Notes: generated by a model not told the origin, from the sequence alone. A stretch of 64,000 bases of DNA from JAHEAO01 sp942492375 (GCA_942492375.1 CALOEL010000012.1:297993-361992), one strand, 5' to 3'; counted from the first letter of the stretch, positions 46,575-57,706 are shown. A program made the numbers and translations.

Positions 46575-48884
46575 TTAGTGGATCTGATCCTGCACCGTCG
46601 CGGTCAACTCGCTGAGCGAGAACGGCTTGGGCAGGAAGACGGAATTCGGTATCCGCGCCTGCTGCTCGGCAAAGCTTTCCTCGGCATAGCCCGAGACGAA
46701 GACCACCTTGACGCCCGGCCGGTCCTCCAGCGCCTTGGCGACCCAGCTTGGCCCGTCCATGCCCGGCATGATGACATCGGTCACGAAGACATCCACGTTG
46801 AGCGACATGTCCTCGAGCATCGCAAGCGCCGCCTCGGCACTCTCGGCCTCGAGCACGGTATAGCCGCGCATCCGGAGCGCGCGCGAGGCGAAAGTGCGGA
46901 CCGGGGTCTCGTCCTCGACCAGCAGCACGACGCCGTCGGACACGCCGTGGGTCGGCGGGGCAACCGGCTTCGGCACCTCGATCGGCGCGGTCTTTACGGG
47001 CGTATGGGCCGGGAAGAACAGCGTGAACTTGGTGCCGCTGCCCGGCACGCTGTCGGCGAAGATGAAGCCGCCGGTCTGCTTGACGATGCCATAGGCCATC
47101 GACAGGCCCAGCCCGGTCCCCTCTCCGGTGCGCTTGGTGGTGAAGAACGGCTCGAAGATCTTCGGCAGCTTGTCCGACGCGATGCCGCAGCCCTCGTCGG
47201 CCACCGAAACCACCACGTAGCGTCCGGGCGGAACCTTCGCACGGTCGCGTTCATAGGCGTCGCTCAGATCCTCGACGCGGGTCGTGATCCGCACTTCCCC
47301 GCCATCCGGCATCGCGTCGCGGGCGTTCACCACCAGGTTCATGATCACCTGTTCCAACTGACGCTTGTCGGCCCGGATCGTGTGGGCGGCGTCATCGTGG
47401 TGCAGCGACAGCGATACTTTCTCTCCGACAAGCCGGCCCAGCAGATGCGCGAGATCATCGAGGACATCGCCGATCTCGATCACCTCGGGCTGCAGCGTCT
47501 GCTTGCGCGAGAAGGCAAGCAGCTGGCCGACAAGGCTGGCCGCGCGGTTCGCGTTCTGATGGATCTGCACCAGGTCGCCATAGTCCTGATCGCTTTGGTC
47601 GTGGCGCAGCAGCAGCAGGTCGCAATGGCCGCTGATCGCGGTCAGAAGGTTGTTGAAATCATGCGCGACGCCGCCGGCCAGCTGGCCGATCGCCTGCATC
47701 TTCTGGCTCTGGACGAACTGCGCCTCCAGCGTCTTCAGCTTGGTCGCATCATGCAGCACCGCGACCAGCGAGGTCTCTCCCTCCTCGGTGACCGGTGACA
47801 GCGAAATCTGGAAATAGACCTCCTGCGCCGGGCGCGTGGCGCGGACGAATTCCGATTTCTGTTCGCCGGAACCGTCGCAGGATGTCTTGAGCCAGTCGAC
47901 GACCGACCGCCCCAGCCCCTCGACCAGATCCCCGAGATAGGCGCCCTCGGTTTCATCCAGCGCAAGCAGCTGGCGCGCCGGGCGGTTGCACATCAGGATC
48001 TCGCCGGTCGGCGCGATCTTCAGCAGCGGCACCGGCAATTCGTCGAACAGGTCCCAGTCCTGCGCCGGAAGCGAGGCGTCGGAGCCGCGCGGAATGAGGT
48101 AGATCTCGCGCCGGCCGACCGTGCTTTCGATGAGGCAGACCTGCGCCTCGATCCGTCCGGCAGCACCCGACACCTCGTGGACGCGGCCGTTGCGCAGAGG
48201 AAGATCGGTGAAGATCCGGTCCAGCGTGGCCTCGCGTCCCCCCATCAGCCGCCGCATCGCGTCATTCATGAACAGCACCGTGCCGGATTTGCTGACCGTC
48301 AGCATCGGCAGGCTGATGCCTTCGGCATTGCGGCCCGGATTGGCGCGCTCGAGGATATCCTCCAGACGCCAGAGAAAGCCGTTCTCACCGATCTGATGGA
48401 CGGACAGCCGGATATGGCCGCGCCGCATCACCACGTCCTCGCTGGCGAAACCCTTGGCCAGCGCGCGGTTTTGCAACCGGTAGAGCGTGGCCGAGGGCGA
48501 CGCGAAGACATCGCCCAGGGCGGATTGCAGCGTTTCCTCGCCGATCGAGCGAAAGCGTTGCTTCGCCGCCCGGTTGCGATAGCCGATCAGGCCTTCGCGG
48601 TCGGTGGTGAAGCTTGGCGAGGCATCCAGTTCGACGAAACCCGCGATGGTGTCGTGCAGCGACTTCTGCGCGCGGGCATGGCGGCGCCTGAGAAACTGGA
48701 CGAGCGCGGTCGCGGAGAGCAGCGTCGTGCCGACGGCAAGCAGGAAAAGACCGAGCCTGGGTCCCGGGCTGTAAAGCGCGGCGGCCAGCGCCGAGACGGC
48801 GAGCGCGAGCATGTAGCCGGAACGCGGCGCAAGGATCAGCGCCGCCGTTGACAGCGGATGCCGTGAAAGGGCCGGGTGCGACAC
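46575..48884 (-). CDS. cckA: cell-cycle hybrid histidine kinase CckA
   Basis: The 769-residue membrane kinase has two N-terminal helices (about residues 22-40 and 44-62) and several PAS domains (about residues 75-380). HisKA has the phospho-histidine in GGVAHDFNNLLTAISGH (about residue 405). HATPase has N, G1 and G2 boxes (NLVVNARDAMPDGG; DEGCGIASDKLPKIFEPFFTTK). A C-terminal receiver has Asp in VFVTDVIMPGMDG. The VAHDFNN motif is typical of CckA, which feeds CtrA through ChpT. A full CtrA site lies 50 bases upstream. Confidence 0.93.
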   Translation of the reverse strand: MSHPALSRHPLSTAALILAPRSGYMLALAVSALAAALYSPGPRLGLFLLAVGTTLLSATALVQFLRRRHARAQKSLHDTIAGFVELDASPSFTTDREGLIGYRNRAAKQRFRSIGEETLQSALGDVFASPSATLYRLQNRALAKGFASEDVVMRRGHIRLSVHQIGENGFLWRLEDILERANPGRNAEGISLPMLTVSKSGTVLFMNDAMRRLMGGREATLDRIFTDLPLRNGRVHEVSGAAGRIEAQVCLIESTVGRREIYLIPRGSDASLPAQDWDLFDELPVPLLKIAPTGEILMCNRPARQLLALDETEGAYLGDLVEGLGRSVVDWLKTSCDGSGEQKSEFVRATRPAQEVYFQISLSPVTEEGETSLVAVLHDATKLKTLEAQFVQSQKMQAIGQLAGGVAHDFNNLLTAISGHCDLLLLRHDQSDQDYGDLVQIHQNANRAASLVGQLLAFSRKQTLQPEVIEIGDVLDDLAHLLGRLVGEKVSLSLHHDDAAHTIRADKRQLEQVIMNLVVNARDAMPDGGEVRITTRVEDLSDAYERDRAKVPPGRYVVVSVADEGCGIASDKLPKIFEPFFTTKRTGEGTGLGLSMAYGIVKQTGGFIFADSVPGSGTKFTLFFPAHTPVKTAPIEVPKPVAPPTHGVSDGVVLLVEDETPVRTFASRALRMRGYTVLEAESAEAALAMLEDMSLNVDVFVTDVIMPGMDGPSWVAKALEDRPGVKVVFVSGYAEESFAEQQARIPNSVFLPKPFSLSELTATVQDQIH

Positions 48885-48934
48885 GCACGCCTCCTGTTTA
48901 CGATTCGTTGCTTCGGTATCTCGGGGTGAAAACG

Positions 48935-48949
48935 TTAATCTCGGCTTAA
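48935..48949 (-). promoter_or_regulatory. CtrA-type box upstream of cckA
   Basis: TTAA (48935-48938) and TTAA (48946-48949) are exactly 7 bases apart; on the minus strand the second is followed by C, matching TTAA-N7-TTAAC. It is 51-65 bases before the cckA start, suggesting feedback by the regulator that CckA controls. Confidence 0.6.
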
Positions 48950-48989
48950 GCTTGGACAGGACACAACTAAAGGTTGTTTAATGTTGTCT

Positions 48990-50159
48990 CTATCCGCGCG
49001 TCAACTGCGCGATGTAGAAGCCGTCGCCGCCGTCGAGCGGCGTGAATCTTCTGTCGCCGATCAGCGACCAGTCGGGGCGGCGCGCAAGGAAAGCTGCGAT
49101 CTGCTCCTCGTTCTCGCCGCGCAGCAGCGAGCATGTCGCATAAGCCAGCCGCCCGCCCTCGGCCACGAATTCAGTGGCCTCGTCCAGTATCTCGGCCTGG
49201 ATCGCGGTCAGGTCCGCCAACCTTTCCTGTGTCAGCGTCCACTTCGCCTCTGGCGAGCGCCGCCAGGCGCCGCTGCCCGAACAGGGCGCGTCGCACAGCA
49301 CCAGGTCGTAGCCCGTCGGCGCAAGATCGTCGCGGTCCTCGGCAAGGCTGATCGCGGCGCCGGCCCGTTCGGCGCGGGCCGGCAGGTCGCGCATCCTCTG
49401 CCGATCGACGTCATGCGCCGTGACCGCGACATCCGCTCGCGCCGCCGCGGCCAGGCTCTTGCCGCCGCCACCGGCACAATAATCCAGCAAAGTCAAACCA
49501 CTACGAAGCGTAATTAAATGGACGACCGCCTGCGATGCCGCATCCTGCAATTCGACGCGGCCCTCGCGATAGGCGGCGCTGGTCTGGACCTTCCGCGGGT
49601 TCCGGACGACCTCCAGCGCGGTCTCCGACAGCGGATGCGGCCGCGCCTCGATCCCTGCCTCCGCCAGCTCCCGGATCGCTTCGGCGGGCGTCGCCTTGCG
49701 AAGGTTGACCCGCAGGAAAACCGGCGCACGATGGCGCAACGCTTCCAGCACCGGCCCGGCATCGGCGCCCAGGCTCTCGCGGAACAGCGGCAGCAGCCAG
49801 TCGGGACAGTCAAGCCGCACCGCCTCCGGCATGTCCTCCGCCGTGCCGCGCGGCGTTTCGGCATCGGTCGGCGGCGCCGGCGCATAGCCCTCGCCGGTGA
49901 AGATCGTGTCGGGCGCGACGCCCACAGCCCGCAGCGCCCCGATCATCAGGCCCCGCCCGCTATCCGCCCCGCCCAGCCATCCGAAAGAGCGCCGGCAGCG
50001 CAGAGCGTCGAAGACATGGTCGCGGATCGCCGCCCGGTCGCCAGAGCCGGCATACCGGTTCGACCGCGCCCAACGGGTCAGCACCTGCTCGGCGGACTGT
50101 CCCCCGATCGCCTGATCGAGGATCTCAATCGCCGCGGCAATTCGGGCCGCCGGCGTCAT
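48990..50159 (-). CDS. RsmB/NOP-type RNA cytosine methyltransferase
   Basis: The 389-residue enzyme has an N-terminal NusB-like helical region and a C-terminal SAM methyltransferase. Motif I is LLDYCAGGGGKSLA; the catalytic pair is DAPCSGSGAWRR and YATCSLL, the two cysteines of m5C methyltransferases. The target is probably 16S rRNA cytosine. The ATG at 50159 starts the conserved part. It follows guaB after 48 bases on the same strand. Confidence 0.88.
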   Translation of the reverse strand: MTPAARIAAAIEILDQAIGGQSAEQVLTRWARSNRYAGSGDRAAIRDHVFDALRCRRSFGWLGGADSGRGLMIGALRAVGVAPDTIFTGEGYAPAPPTDAETPRGTAEDMPEAVRLDCPDWLLPLFRESLGADAGPVLEALRHRAPVFLRVNLRKATPAEAIRELAEAGIEARPHPLSETALEVVRNPRKVQTSAAYREGRVELQDAASQAVVHLITLRSGLTLLDYCAGGGGKSLAAAARADVAVTAHDVDRQRMRDLPARAERAGAAISLAEDRDDLAPTGYDLVLCDAPCSGSGAWRRSPEAKWTLTQERLADLTAIQAEILDEATEFVAEGGRLAYATCSLLRGENEEQIAAFLARRPDWSLIGDRRFTPLDGGDGFYIAQLTRG

Positions 50160-50207
50160 GGGTCCGGTCTGAAATACTTGAATATCACCATGCAAGCCAC
50201 GGAAATA

Positions 50208-51656
50208 TCACATAAGTCTGTAATTCGGAGATTCCCGCGTGATCTGCACGTCATGGACATGGCTTTCGCGCAGCCCGGCCCCGGTGATCCGCACGAAACG
50301 GCAGTTCTTCCGCATCTCGGGCACGGTGCCGTTGCCGGTATAGCCCATCGCGGCCCGCAGCCCCCCGACAAGCTGATGCACGACCGCCGCCGCCGAACCC
50401 TTGTAGGCCACCTGCCCCTCGATCCCCTCAGGCACCAGCTTGTCGCTGGCCGCATCCTTCTGGAAATAGCGGTCGGCCGAGCCCCGCGCCATCGCGCCGA
50501 GGCTGCCCATGCCACGATAGCCCTTGAAGCTACGACCCTGATAAAGAATGACCTCGCCCGGGCTCTCGTCGGTGCCCGCGATCATGCTGCCGACCATGGC
50601 GCAGGACGCGCCCGCCGCGATCGCCTTGGCGAAATCGCCGGAATACTTGATGCCGCCATCCGCGATCACCGGCACATCGCCCGCCGCTGCGGCGCAATCC
50701 ATGATCGCGGTCAGCTGCGGCACGCCGACGCCCGCCACCATCCGCGTGGTGCAGATCGAGCCCGGCCCGATCCCCACCTTCACCGAGTCCGCGCCCGCGT
50801 CGATCAGCGCGCGCGTCGCCTCGCCGGTCGCGACGTTGCCCGCGATCACCTGAACCTCGTTCGACAGCGTCTTGACCCGCTCGACCGCGCGCGCCACGCC
50901 CTCGGAGTGGCCATGCGCCGTGTCGATCACGATCAGGTCGCAGCCGGCATCGATCAGCGCCTCGGAGCGTTCGAACCCGGCATCGCCCACGGTGGTCGCC
51001 GCCGCCACCCGCAGCCGGCCCAGCTGATCCTTGCAGGCATGCGGGTTCAGCACCGCCTGCTCGGTATCCTTCAGCGTCAGAAGCCCGGTCAGCTTGCCCT
51101 TGCCATCGGTCACCAGAAGCTTCTCGATCCGCCGCGCCTTCATCAGGCTTTTCGCCTCGTCCAGATCGGCCGGCTCGGTCAGCATCGCCAGGTCGTGGCT
51201 GGTCATCATCACCCTGACCGGGGTGTCGTCGGCATTGGCGAACCGCATGTCGCGATTGGTGACGATCCCGACGACGCGGCCATTCTGGTCGACCACCGGA
51301 AAGCCCGAGACGTTGTAGCGCTCCTGCAGCGCCTTGGCATCGGCCAGGGTCTGGTCGGCGGTCAGGGTGATCGGGTTGAAGACGATGCCGCTTTCGAACC
51401 GCTTCACGCGGCGGACCTCCTGCGCCTGTTCCTCGACCGAGAGGTTGCGGTGGATCACGCCAAGACCGCCGGCCTGCGCCATCGCGATGGCCATGCGGGA
51501 TTCGGTGACGGTGTCCATCGCCGAGGACAGCAGCGGGATGTTCATCCGGATCGCGCGGGTCACGAAGGTCGCGGTATCGGCCTGGGACGGCAGCACGCTC
51601 GACGCGCCGGGGACCAGCAGGACATCATCGAAAGTCAGGGCCTCGCGAATCTCCAT
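50208..51656 (-). CDS. guaB: IMP dehydrogenase
   Basis: The 482-residue enzyme converts IMP to XMP with NAD, the committed step of GMP synthesis. It has the N-terminal LTFDDVLLVPGASSVLPS, two CBS domains in the middle (about residues 90-205), the catalytic cysteine loop GIGPGSICTTRMVAGVG, and the flap region with GMGSLGAMARGSADRYFQ. Length is standard. GGAGATC just upstream supports the start. Confidence 0.96.
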   Translation of the reverse strand: MEIREALTFDDVLLVPGASSVLPSQADTATFVTRAIRMNIPLLSSAMDTVTESRMAIAMAQAGGLGVIHRNLSVEEQAQEVRRVKRFESGIVFNPITLTADQTLADAKALQERYNVSGFPVVDQNGRVVGIVTNRDMRFANADDTPVRVMMTSHDLAMLTEPADLDEAKSLMKARRIEKLLVTDGKGKLTGLLTLKDTEQAVLNPHACKDQLGRLRVAAATTVGDAGFERSEALIDAGCDLIVIDTAHGHSEGVARAVERVKTLSNEVQVIAGNVATGEATRALIDAGADSVKVGIGPGSICTTRMVAGVGVPQLTAIMDCAAAAGDVPVIADGGIKYSGDFAKAIAAGASCAMVGSMIAGTDESPGEVILYQGRSFKGYRGMGSLGAMARGSADRYFQKDAASDKLVPEGIEGQVAYKGSAAAVVHQLVGGLRAAMGYTGNGTVPEMRKNCRFVRITGAGLRESHVHDVQITRESPNYRLM

Positions 51657-51740
51657 CCCGGATCTCCTTGGAGTTTTTCGTTTGGCGCTTCCCTATTTCA
51701 CGGCTTGGGGGGAATGAAAAGGCCCAATGCCGCAGGCCGG

Positions 51741-52703
51741 TCAAATCCGCGCGGCATTGGTCAGCGGCCCCAGCTTGGCGCCGGCCCAGAGCTTCAGCAC
51801 CCGGTATGCGATCCACGGGATCGCGAAACTGCCGAGGATCAGGCTGACCCCGCCGAGGATGCGGAACGGCTCGCCAAGGATCGCCAGCAGCAGCATCAGG
51901 TTGCTGAAGGCGGCCACCGGAAAGGTATAGGCGCCCCAGAGCGGGCTGAACTCGGCCTTCAGGAAATAGCCGCTGCGGAACAGGAACCCGGCCAGCACGA
52001 GGATCGCAAGCCAGCCGAAGGCCGCGGCGATCCCCATCAGTCCCAGCAGCCCGAAGGTCAGCCCGAAAAGGCAGACGGGCGCTAGGTGGATCGCCAGAAG
52101 CGGGCGCAGCGGCGCGGGAACCGGTTGCCCGCGGGTGACGATGAAATGGCCGATCCAGATCGTGATTGCCAGCGCCAGCGTCACCACCAGCACGACCTGA
52201 GAGATCGCCACCGCCCCCAGCGGGATCGCCGCCACCGGTGCGATGATGAAGCCGGCGAAGGTCAGCTGCCAGACCGGGTTGATCCGGCGCTGCGCGTAGG
52301 GCGCGGACCACAGCACCCGCAGCGCGGTGAAGGCCACCGCCGAATGCAGCGCCACGGCAAGCACCAGCCAGAAACCGGCCAGCCCGGCCCCGTAGGGCAC
52401 GAAGGCGGCGGCCAGCAGCATCGCGGCCGCGCTTCCCGCCGACAGCCCGGCCCGGCCCGGCATGATCCGCAGATCGCCCGCGAAAGCGGACGGGCCGCGC
52501 ACGACCTTGGCGAGATAGGCGAACAGCGCGAACGCGAACAGCAGCGTGACCGCGCCGAGGATCATCTCGCCGATCAGCGGCGGGATCGAAAACACGGATC
52601 CCGCCTGCCGCCATGCCAGCCCCAGCCCGATCAGCCCCAGGATCGGCGGAAAGATCGCCGGTGGTGTCTGCCGGAACAGCCCCGGCCTGCCTGTTTGTTT
52701 CAT
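51741..52703 (-). CDS. TDT-family (TehA/SLAC1-like) membrane transporter
   Basis: The 320-residue protein has about ten hydrophobic helices in the TehA/SLAC1 arrangement (PPAIFPPILGLIGLGLAWRQAG at the start, FSPLWGAYTFPVAAFSNLML near residue 265). Such proteins are anion channels or C4-dicarboxylate/tellurite-resistance transporters. The substrate is unknown. It is on the same strand as guaB and 85 bases upstream of it. Confidence 0.85.
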   Translation of the reverse strand: MKQTGRPGLFRQTPPAIFPPILGLIGLGLAWRQAGSVFSIPPLIGEMILGAVTLLFAFALFAYLAKVVRGPSAFAGDLRIMPGRAGLSAGSAAAMLLAAAFVPYGAGLAGFWLVLAVALHSAVAFTALRVLWSAPYAQRRINPVWQLTFAGFIIAPVAAIPLGAVAISQVVLVVTLALAITIWIGHFIVTRGQPVPAPLRPLLAIHLAPVCLFGLTFGLLGLMGIAAAFGWLAILVLAGFLFRSGYFLKAEFSPLWGAYTFPVAAFSNLMLLLAILGEPFRILGGVSLILGSFAIPWIAYRVLKLWAGAKLGPLTNAARI

Positions 52704-52938
52704 CGTCCCTCCGGAATTTTCCGCGATCTTGACCGGCCCGGCGGCAAGATCAAGGGCCAGAATGGTTCCGAGGGATGCGCGGCTGTCCCGCCAGTGCCAA
52801 TGACGGCCGTTTCTGGGATTACCTACGCAAACAACGCAAAGTTGAAGCTGCGAAGGGAGAGCGGCTTACCTGCAATTCAAATCAGACACGTCCTTGCTTG
52901 TGCTATGCTTTCTCAAACATTTGTCTCGGGGGGACACA

Positions 52939-53634
52939 ATGCGCGCTTTGCTTTTTACAACAGGATCACCTTTTGCCCGAGCCGTGCGTATCGTTCTTGA
53001 CGAACTCGGACTCGACTACGAACGGCGCGAAGAAATCACGACGCCAAGCGCCGAAGAAAGGGCGGCAGCAACGCCTACGCTGCAAGTGCCTACGCTTTGG
53101 GACGATGATCTTACGCTTTGGGAAAGCGGAACCATTGCCGAGTACTTGTTAGCTACGTATCAGCCAAAGCAGGCAGGTGATCCGCCTCTCACAGCGCACG
53201 CTTTTCGGCCGGATTTCGAATGGCAAGACAAGCTGATTTTCTCGACCATTCAGACCTTTGGAAATGCGGCAACAACAATTTCCCAAATGAAGTGGGCCGG
53301 CGTTTTGGTCGATGAAAACACTCACCTTCAAAGATCGGCGGAGAAGCTGACACACATTCTTGGATGGCTTGAAAGTCAGCTTGAGAAAGGCGCGAAAGGA
53401 TTTCAACCGGAATTTGTATCCATGCAAGACATCTTTCTCGCCGCGCACGTGCGGTTTGCCGAGGCCAGACCTCTGGGAATCGAGCTTGGCCTGGAGCGCT
53501 TCGGTAAAGTCTCGGCGCTATTGGATCGGCTCGATGAGCGTGAAAGCTTCACCGCCAACCCAATCTGGTGGTGGGAGCCCGGTGTCGTCGGCTACCAATC
53601 GGATGGAACGCCCGTGTTCAAGAGCGGAGGTTAG
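52939..53634 (+). CDS. glutathione S-transferase family protein, lower GC
   Basis: The 231-residue protein has a thioredoxin-like N-terminal domain (MRALLFTTGSPFARAVRIVLDE; TPTLQVPTLWDDDLTLWESGTIAEYLL, holding the glutathione cis-proline and ES motif) and a helical C-terminal domain. It should conjugate or reduce using glutathione. Codon use is visibly less GC-rich (TTT, GAA, AAG, CTT frequent) than its neighbours, so it was probably gained by transfer. A GGGGGG stretch precedes the ATG at 52939. Confidence 0.88.
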   Translation: MRALLFTTGSPFARAVRIVLDELGLDYERREEITTPSAEERAAATPTLQVPTLWDDDLTLWESGTIAEYLLATYQPKQAGDPPLTAHAFRPDFEWQDKLIFSTIQTFGNAATTISQMKWAGVLVDENTHLQRSAEKLTHILGWLESQLEKGAKGFQPEFVSMQDIFLAAHVRFAEARPLGIELGLERFGKVSALLDRLDERESFTANPIWWWEPGVVGYQSDGTPVFKSGG

Positions 53635-53897
53635 CTGAGCAAGACCATTCGAAGCGGCGATAATTGCTCACCCATCTGAATGACTGTAAACGGTCACAAA
53701 CTACCGTTTGTTGAGTACTCCCCCCGAAGTCGACATTGGTGCAATTGCAGCGAAAACTCACTTTGTCCCGCATTTCCGAGAATCCTCACCGGCGCGACGG
53801 ATAATTGACACTCTCGAGCTGACCCTCGCTCCAGCATTGCGCACACAACGATCGTGTTGCGATCCCACGCTGCAATCGACAGACGGTCGCATCGCAG
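53635..53897. other. empty lower-GC stretch after the GST gene
   Basis: No gene is supported here. An 80-codon frame from 53708 has no family-like content. Base composition matches the GST gene rather than the GC-rich genes beyond, so the two may have arrived together. Confidence 0.4.
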
Positions 53898-54889
<992 letters not shown>

Positions 54890-54893
<4 letters not shown>

Positions 54894-55924
54894 GTCAGGG
54901 TCTCCTCAAGCGGGATGGGCTGGCCGGTGCGGATGCTTTCGTCTGCGGCCAGGCAGATGGCGAGCGACTGCACTGCGTCGCTCATATGTCGGGTCAGGTC
55001 GATATCTTCGGCGATAGCGCGCAGCATGTAGGCCTGCTCGGCGTCGCAGAGTTCCTGGTGTCCCGGCTCGTCCGGCATCTCGACGACACGGTCGCCACCC
55101 GGTGTATGGACAAGGATGCCGCCGACCCTCGTATGGCCGCCCACATCCGCCGAAGCGCCCTTGTTGCCCTCGGTGATCGAAACCGATCCGTTCGGCGACA
55201 CGATGTCCTTCACGAAGAACGCCGTCTCCGACATCATCGGCCCCCAGCCGGCCTCATACCAACCGACCGAGCCATCGGCGAAGATCACCTGGAACTGGCC
55301 GTAATTGTACATGTCGCCGGGGATCTCATCACTCAGGCGCAGGCCCATGCCATGCACGCGCACCGGCGCCGCATCGGTAATCTGGCACATCACGTCGACG
55401 TAATGCACGCCGCAATCCACGATCGGGCTGGTGGTCTGCATCAGCGCCTTGTGGGTCTCCCACTCGGCCCCGGAGGACTGCTGATTGAGGTTCAGGCGGA
55501 ACACGAAGGGCCCGCCGAGGCCACGCGCTTCCTCGATCAGCCGCATCCAGGACGGGTGGTGGCGGAGGATGTAGCCGACCACCAGCTTGCGTCCGGTCCG
55601 CTTCGCGGTGTCAACGACGCGCTTCGCATCCGCGACCGTCATCGCCAGCGGTTTCTCGACGAAGACATGCGCGCCGGCCGCCATCGCGGCGCAGGCATAC
55701 TCGGCATGCGTGTCGGTGTAGGTCGCCACCACCACAAGCTCTGGCCGCGTCTCGGCCAGCGCGGTCGCGAAATCGCCGTAGGCCGGGTAAGCGGCAAGCT
55801 CGGGGTGATCGATAGTGCCCGACCGATTGACGAGGCCGACGATCTCGGCATCCGGGTGGTTGTGGTGGGCAAGCGCGTGGCTGAGGCCCATATTGCCGAG
55901 CCCGGCGATAAGGACGCGCGTCAT
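54890..55924 (-). CDS. Gfo/Idh/MocA-family oxidoreductase
   Basis: The 344-residue protein has the nucleotide fold MTRVLIAGLGNMGLSHALAHH and the catalytic EKPLAMT motif (about residue 97), with the C-terminal domain containing DCGVHYVDVM. It probably oxidises or reduces a sugar or amino-sugar derivative using NAD(P). It sits between the permease and ATPase genes with ATGA overlaps on both sides, so it belongs to the transport operon; the exact substrate is unknown. Confidence 0.87.
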
Positions 55925-56760
55925 TTGACCGCCCCCGAGGTGATGCCGCGGATCAGCTGCCGCGAGAAGATCGCGTAAAGCACCAGCACCGGCAGGATCG
56001 CCATCGACAGCGCGGACAGGACCGCGTTCCAGTCGGTGACGAACTGGCCGATGAACACCTGCGACCCCAGCGTCAGCGTCTTGGTCTCCTCGGCGGGCGC
56101 CAGGATCAGCGGGAACCACAGGTCGTTCCAGATCGGGATCATGTTGAACACGGCGACCGTCGCCATTGCCGGGCGGACCAGCGGCAGCACCAGCCGGAAG
56201 AAGATCGTGTATTCCGAAAGCCCGTCGATCCGGCCCGCATTCTTCAGGTCGTCCGAGACCTGCCGCATGAACTCGCTCAGGATGAAGACGGCCAGCGGCA
56301 GGCCCTGCGCGGTATAGACAAGGATCAGCGCCCAGAGCGAGTTGACGAGGCCGGTCGCGACCATCATCTCCAGGATCGCCACCGTGCCGATGCGGATCGG
56401 GATCATGATCCCCAGCGCAAGATAGAGGCCCATGATCATATTGCCCCGGAAGCGGTATTCACTGAGCGCATAGGCCGCCATGGCGCCGAACAGCAGGATG
56501 AAGAACAGCGATGCGACGGTGACGATCATCGAGTTCTGGAAGTACAGGAAGAAGTCTCCCTGCTGCATCACCGTCTCGTAGCCGATGGTGGAAAAGCTTT
56601 CGGAATTCGGCAGCGCCAGCGGCTCGCGAAAGATCGACCGGCGCTCCTTGAAGCTGTTGATGAGGATCACGAAGACCGGGAACAGCGCGATCAGCGTGTA
56701 GAAGACCAGCGCGCCATGCATCAGCGCCGTGTTCACCGGGTTGGAGCGTGCCTTGTTCAT
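55921..56760 (-). CDS. sugar ABC transporter permease (MalG type)
   Basis: The 279-residue permease has six predicted helices and the coupling motif NAGRIDGLSEYTIFFRLVLPLVRPAMATV (EAA loop). It partners with the MalF-type permease 10 bases upstream on the same strand. The ATG at 56760 is chosen; the upstream open frame is not protein-like. Confidence 0.92.
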   Translation of the reverse strand: MNKARSNPVNTALMHGALVFYTLIALFPVFVILINSFKERRSIFREPLALPNSESFSTIGYETVMQQGDFFLYFQNSMIVTVASLFFILLFGAMAAYALSEYRFRGNMIMGLYLALGIMIPIRIGTVAILEMMVATGLVNSLWALILVYTAQGLPLAVFILSEFMRQVSDDLKNAGRIDGLSEYTIFFRLVLPLVRPAMATVAVFNMIPIWNDLWFPLILAPAEETKTLTLGSQVFIGQFVTDWNAVLSALSMAILPVLVLYAIFSRQLIRGITSGAVK

Positions 56761-56770
56761 GGTTCCGTCC

Positions 56771-57685
56771 TCACAGCTGGTAGCGGCGCATCCGGGTCTG
56801 GATGCCGAAGAGGTAGATGCAGACACCCACCAGGATGATCGCGAACATCGCCCCCGCAATCGCCGATCCCATATGCGGATCGCCGAGTTGCAGCTGGAAG
56901 CCGAAGAAGGTGCGATACATGAAGGTGCCGAGGATGTCGGTCGAGAAATCCGGCCCCGCAAGCGCACCCTGCGCCGCGTAGATCAGGTCGAACGCGTTGA
57001 AGTTGCCGACGAATGTCAGGATCGAGATGATCCCGATCGACGGCAGGATCAGCGGCAGCTTGATTTTCCAGAAGGCCGCCCAGCCGGTCACCCCGTCGAC
57101 CTCGCCCGCTTCGAGGATCTCCTCAGGTATGGTCAGCAGCGCGGCATAGATCAGCATCATCGGGATGCCGACGAATTGCCAGACCGAGACGAGCGCCAGC
57201 GTGGTAAGGGCGTATTCCTCTTTGCCCAGCCAGGGCGCGTAGAGAAACTTGAGCCCGATCGCGTCCAACATTCCGGGCGCGATGCCCCAGATCGGCGACA
57301 GGATCAGCTTCCAGGCAAAGCCCACGATCACGAAGCTCAGGATCGTCGGGATGAAGATGGCAGAGCGGTAAAGTGCGGCGAAGCGCAGGCGTGGATGGCT
57401 CAGAAGCGCCGCCAGCGCGACGCCGATCGGGTTCTGCACCAGCATGTGGATGATGAAGAACCAGAAGTTGTTTACAAGCGCGTTCCAGAACTGCTCCGAC
57501 CAGATCGGATCGAAGAACAGGGTCCGGAAGTTCTCGAGCCCGACGAACACGCGTTCCCGGTCGATCCGCGCGTAAAGCGCGAGGCGCAACGTGTTGAAAA
57601 GCGGGAAGATCATCACGGCGGTGTAGACGATCACGGCTGGCGCAAGGAATATGGCAATATGCCAGCGGACGCGGACGCGGTTCAT
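56771..57685 (-). CDS. sugar ABC transporter permease (MalF type)
   Basis: The 304-residue protein has six helices and the EAA loop EAGEVDGVTGWAAFWKIKLPLILPSIGI. The N-terminus starts MNRVRVRWHIAIFLAPAVIVYTAV. It is placed between the binding protein gene and the second permease, the normal order for carbohydrate importers. Confidence 0.93.
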   Translation of the reverse strand: MNRVRVRWHIAIFLAPAVIVYTAVMIFPLFNTLRLALYARIDRERVFVGLENFRTLFFDPIWSEQFWNALVNNFWFFIIHMLVQNPIGVALAALLSHPRLRFAALYRSAIFIPTILSFVIVGFAWKLILSPIWGIAPGMLDAIGLKFLYAPWLGKEEYALTTLALVSVWQFVGIPMMLIYAALLTIPEEILEAGEVDGVTGWAAFWKIKLPLILPSIGIISILTFVGNFNAFDLIYAAQGALAGPDFSTDILGTFMYRTFFGFQLQLGDPHMGSAIAGAMFAIILVGVCIYLFGIQTRMRRYQL

Positions 57686-57706
57686 GGGCTCATCTCCGGG
57701 GAAAGC

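Noticed and set aside
49518..52085. 855-codon plus-strand frame
   Set aside because: It is antisense to the rsmB-like gene, guaB and the TDT gene, all of which show full family motifs. Its composition is Arg/His/Gln-rich shadow sequence.
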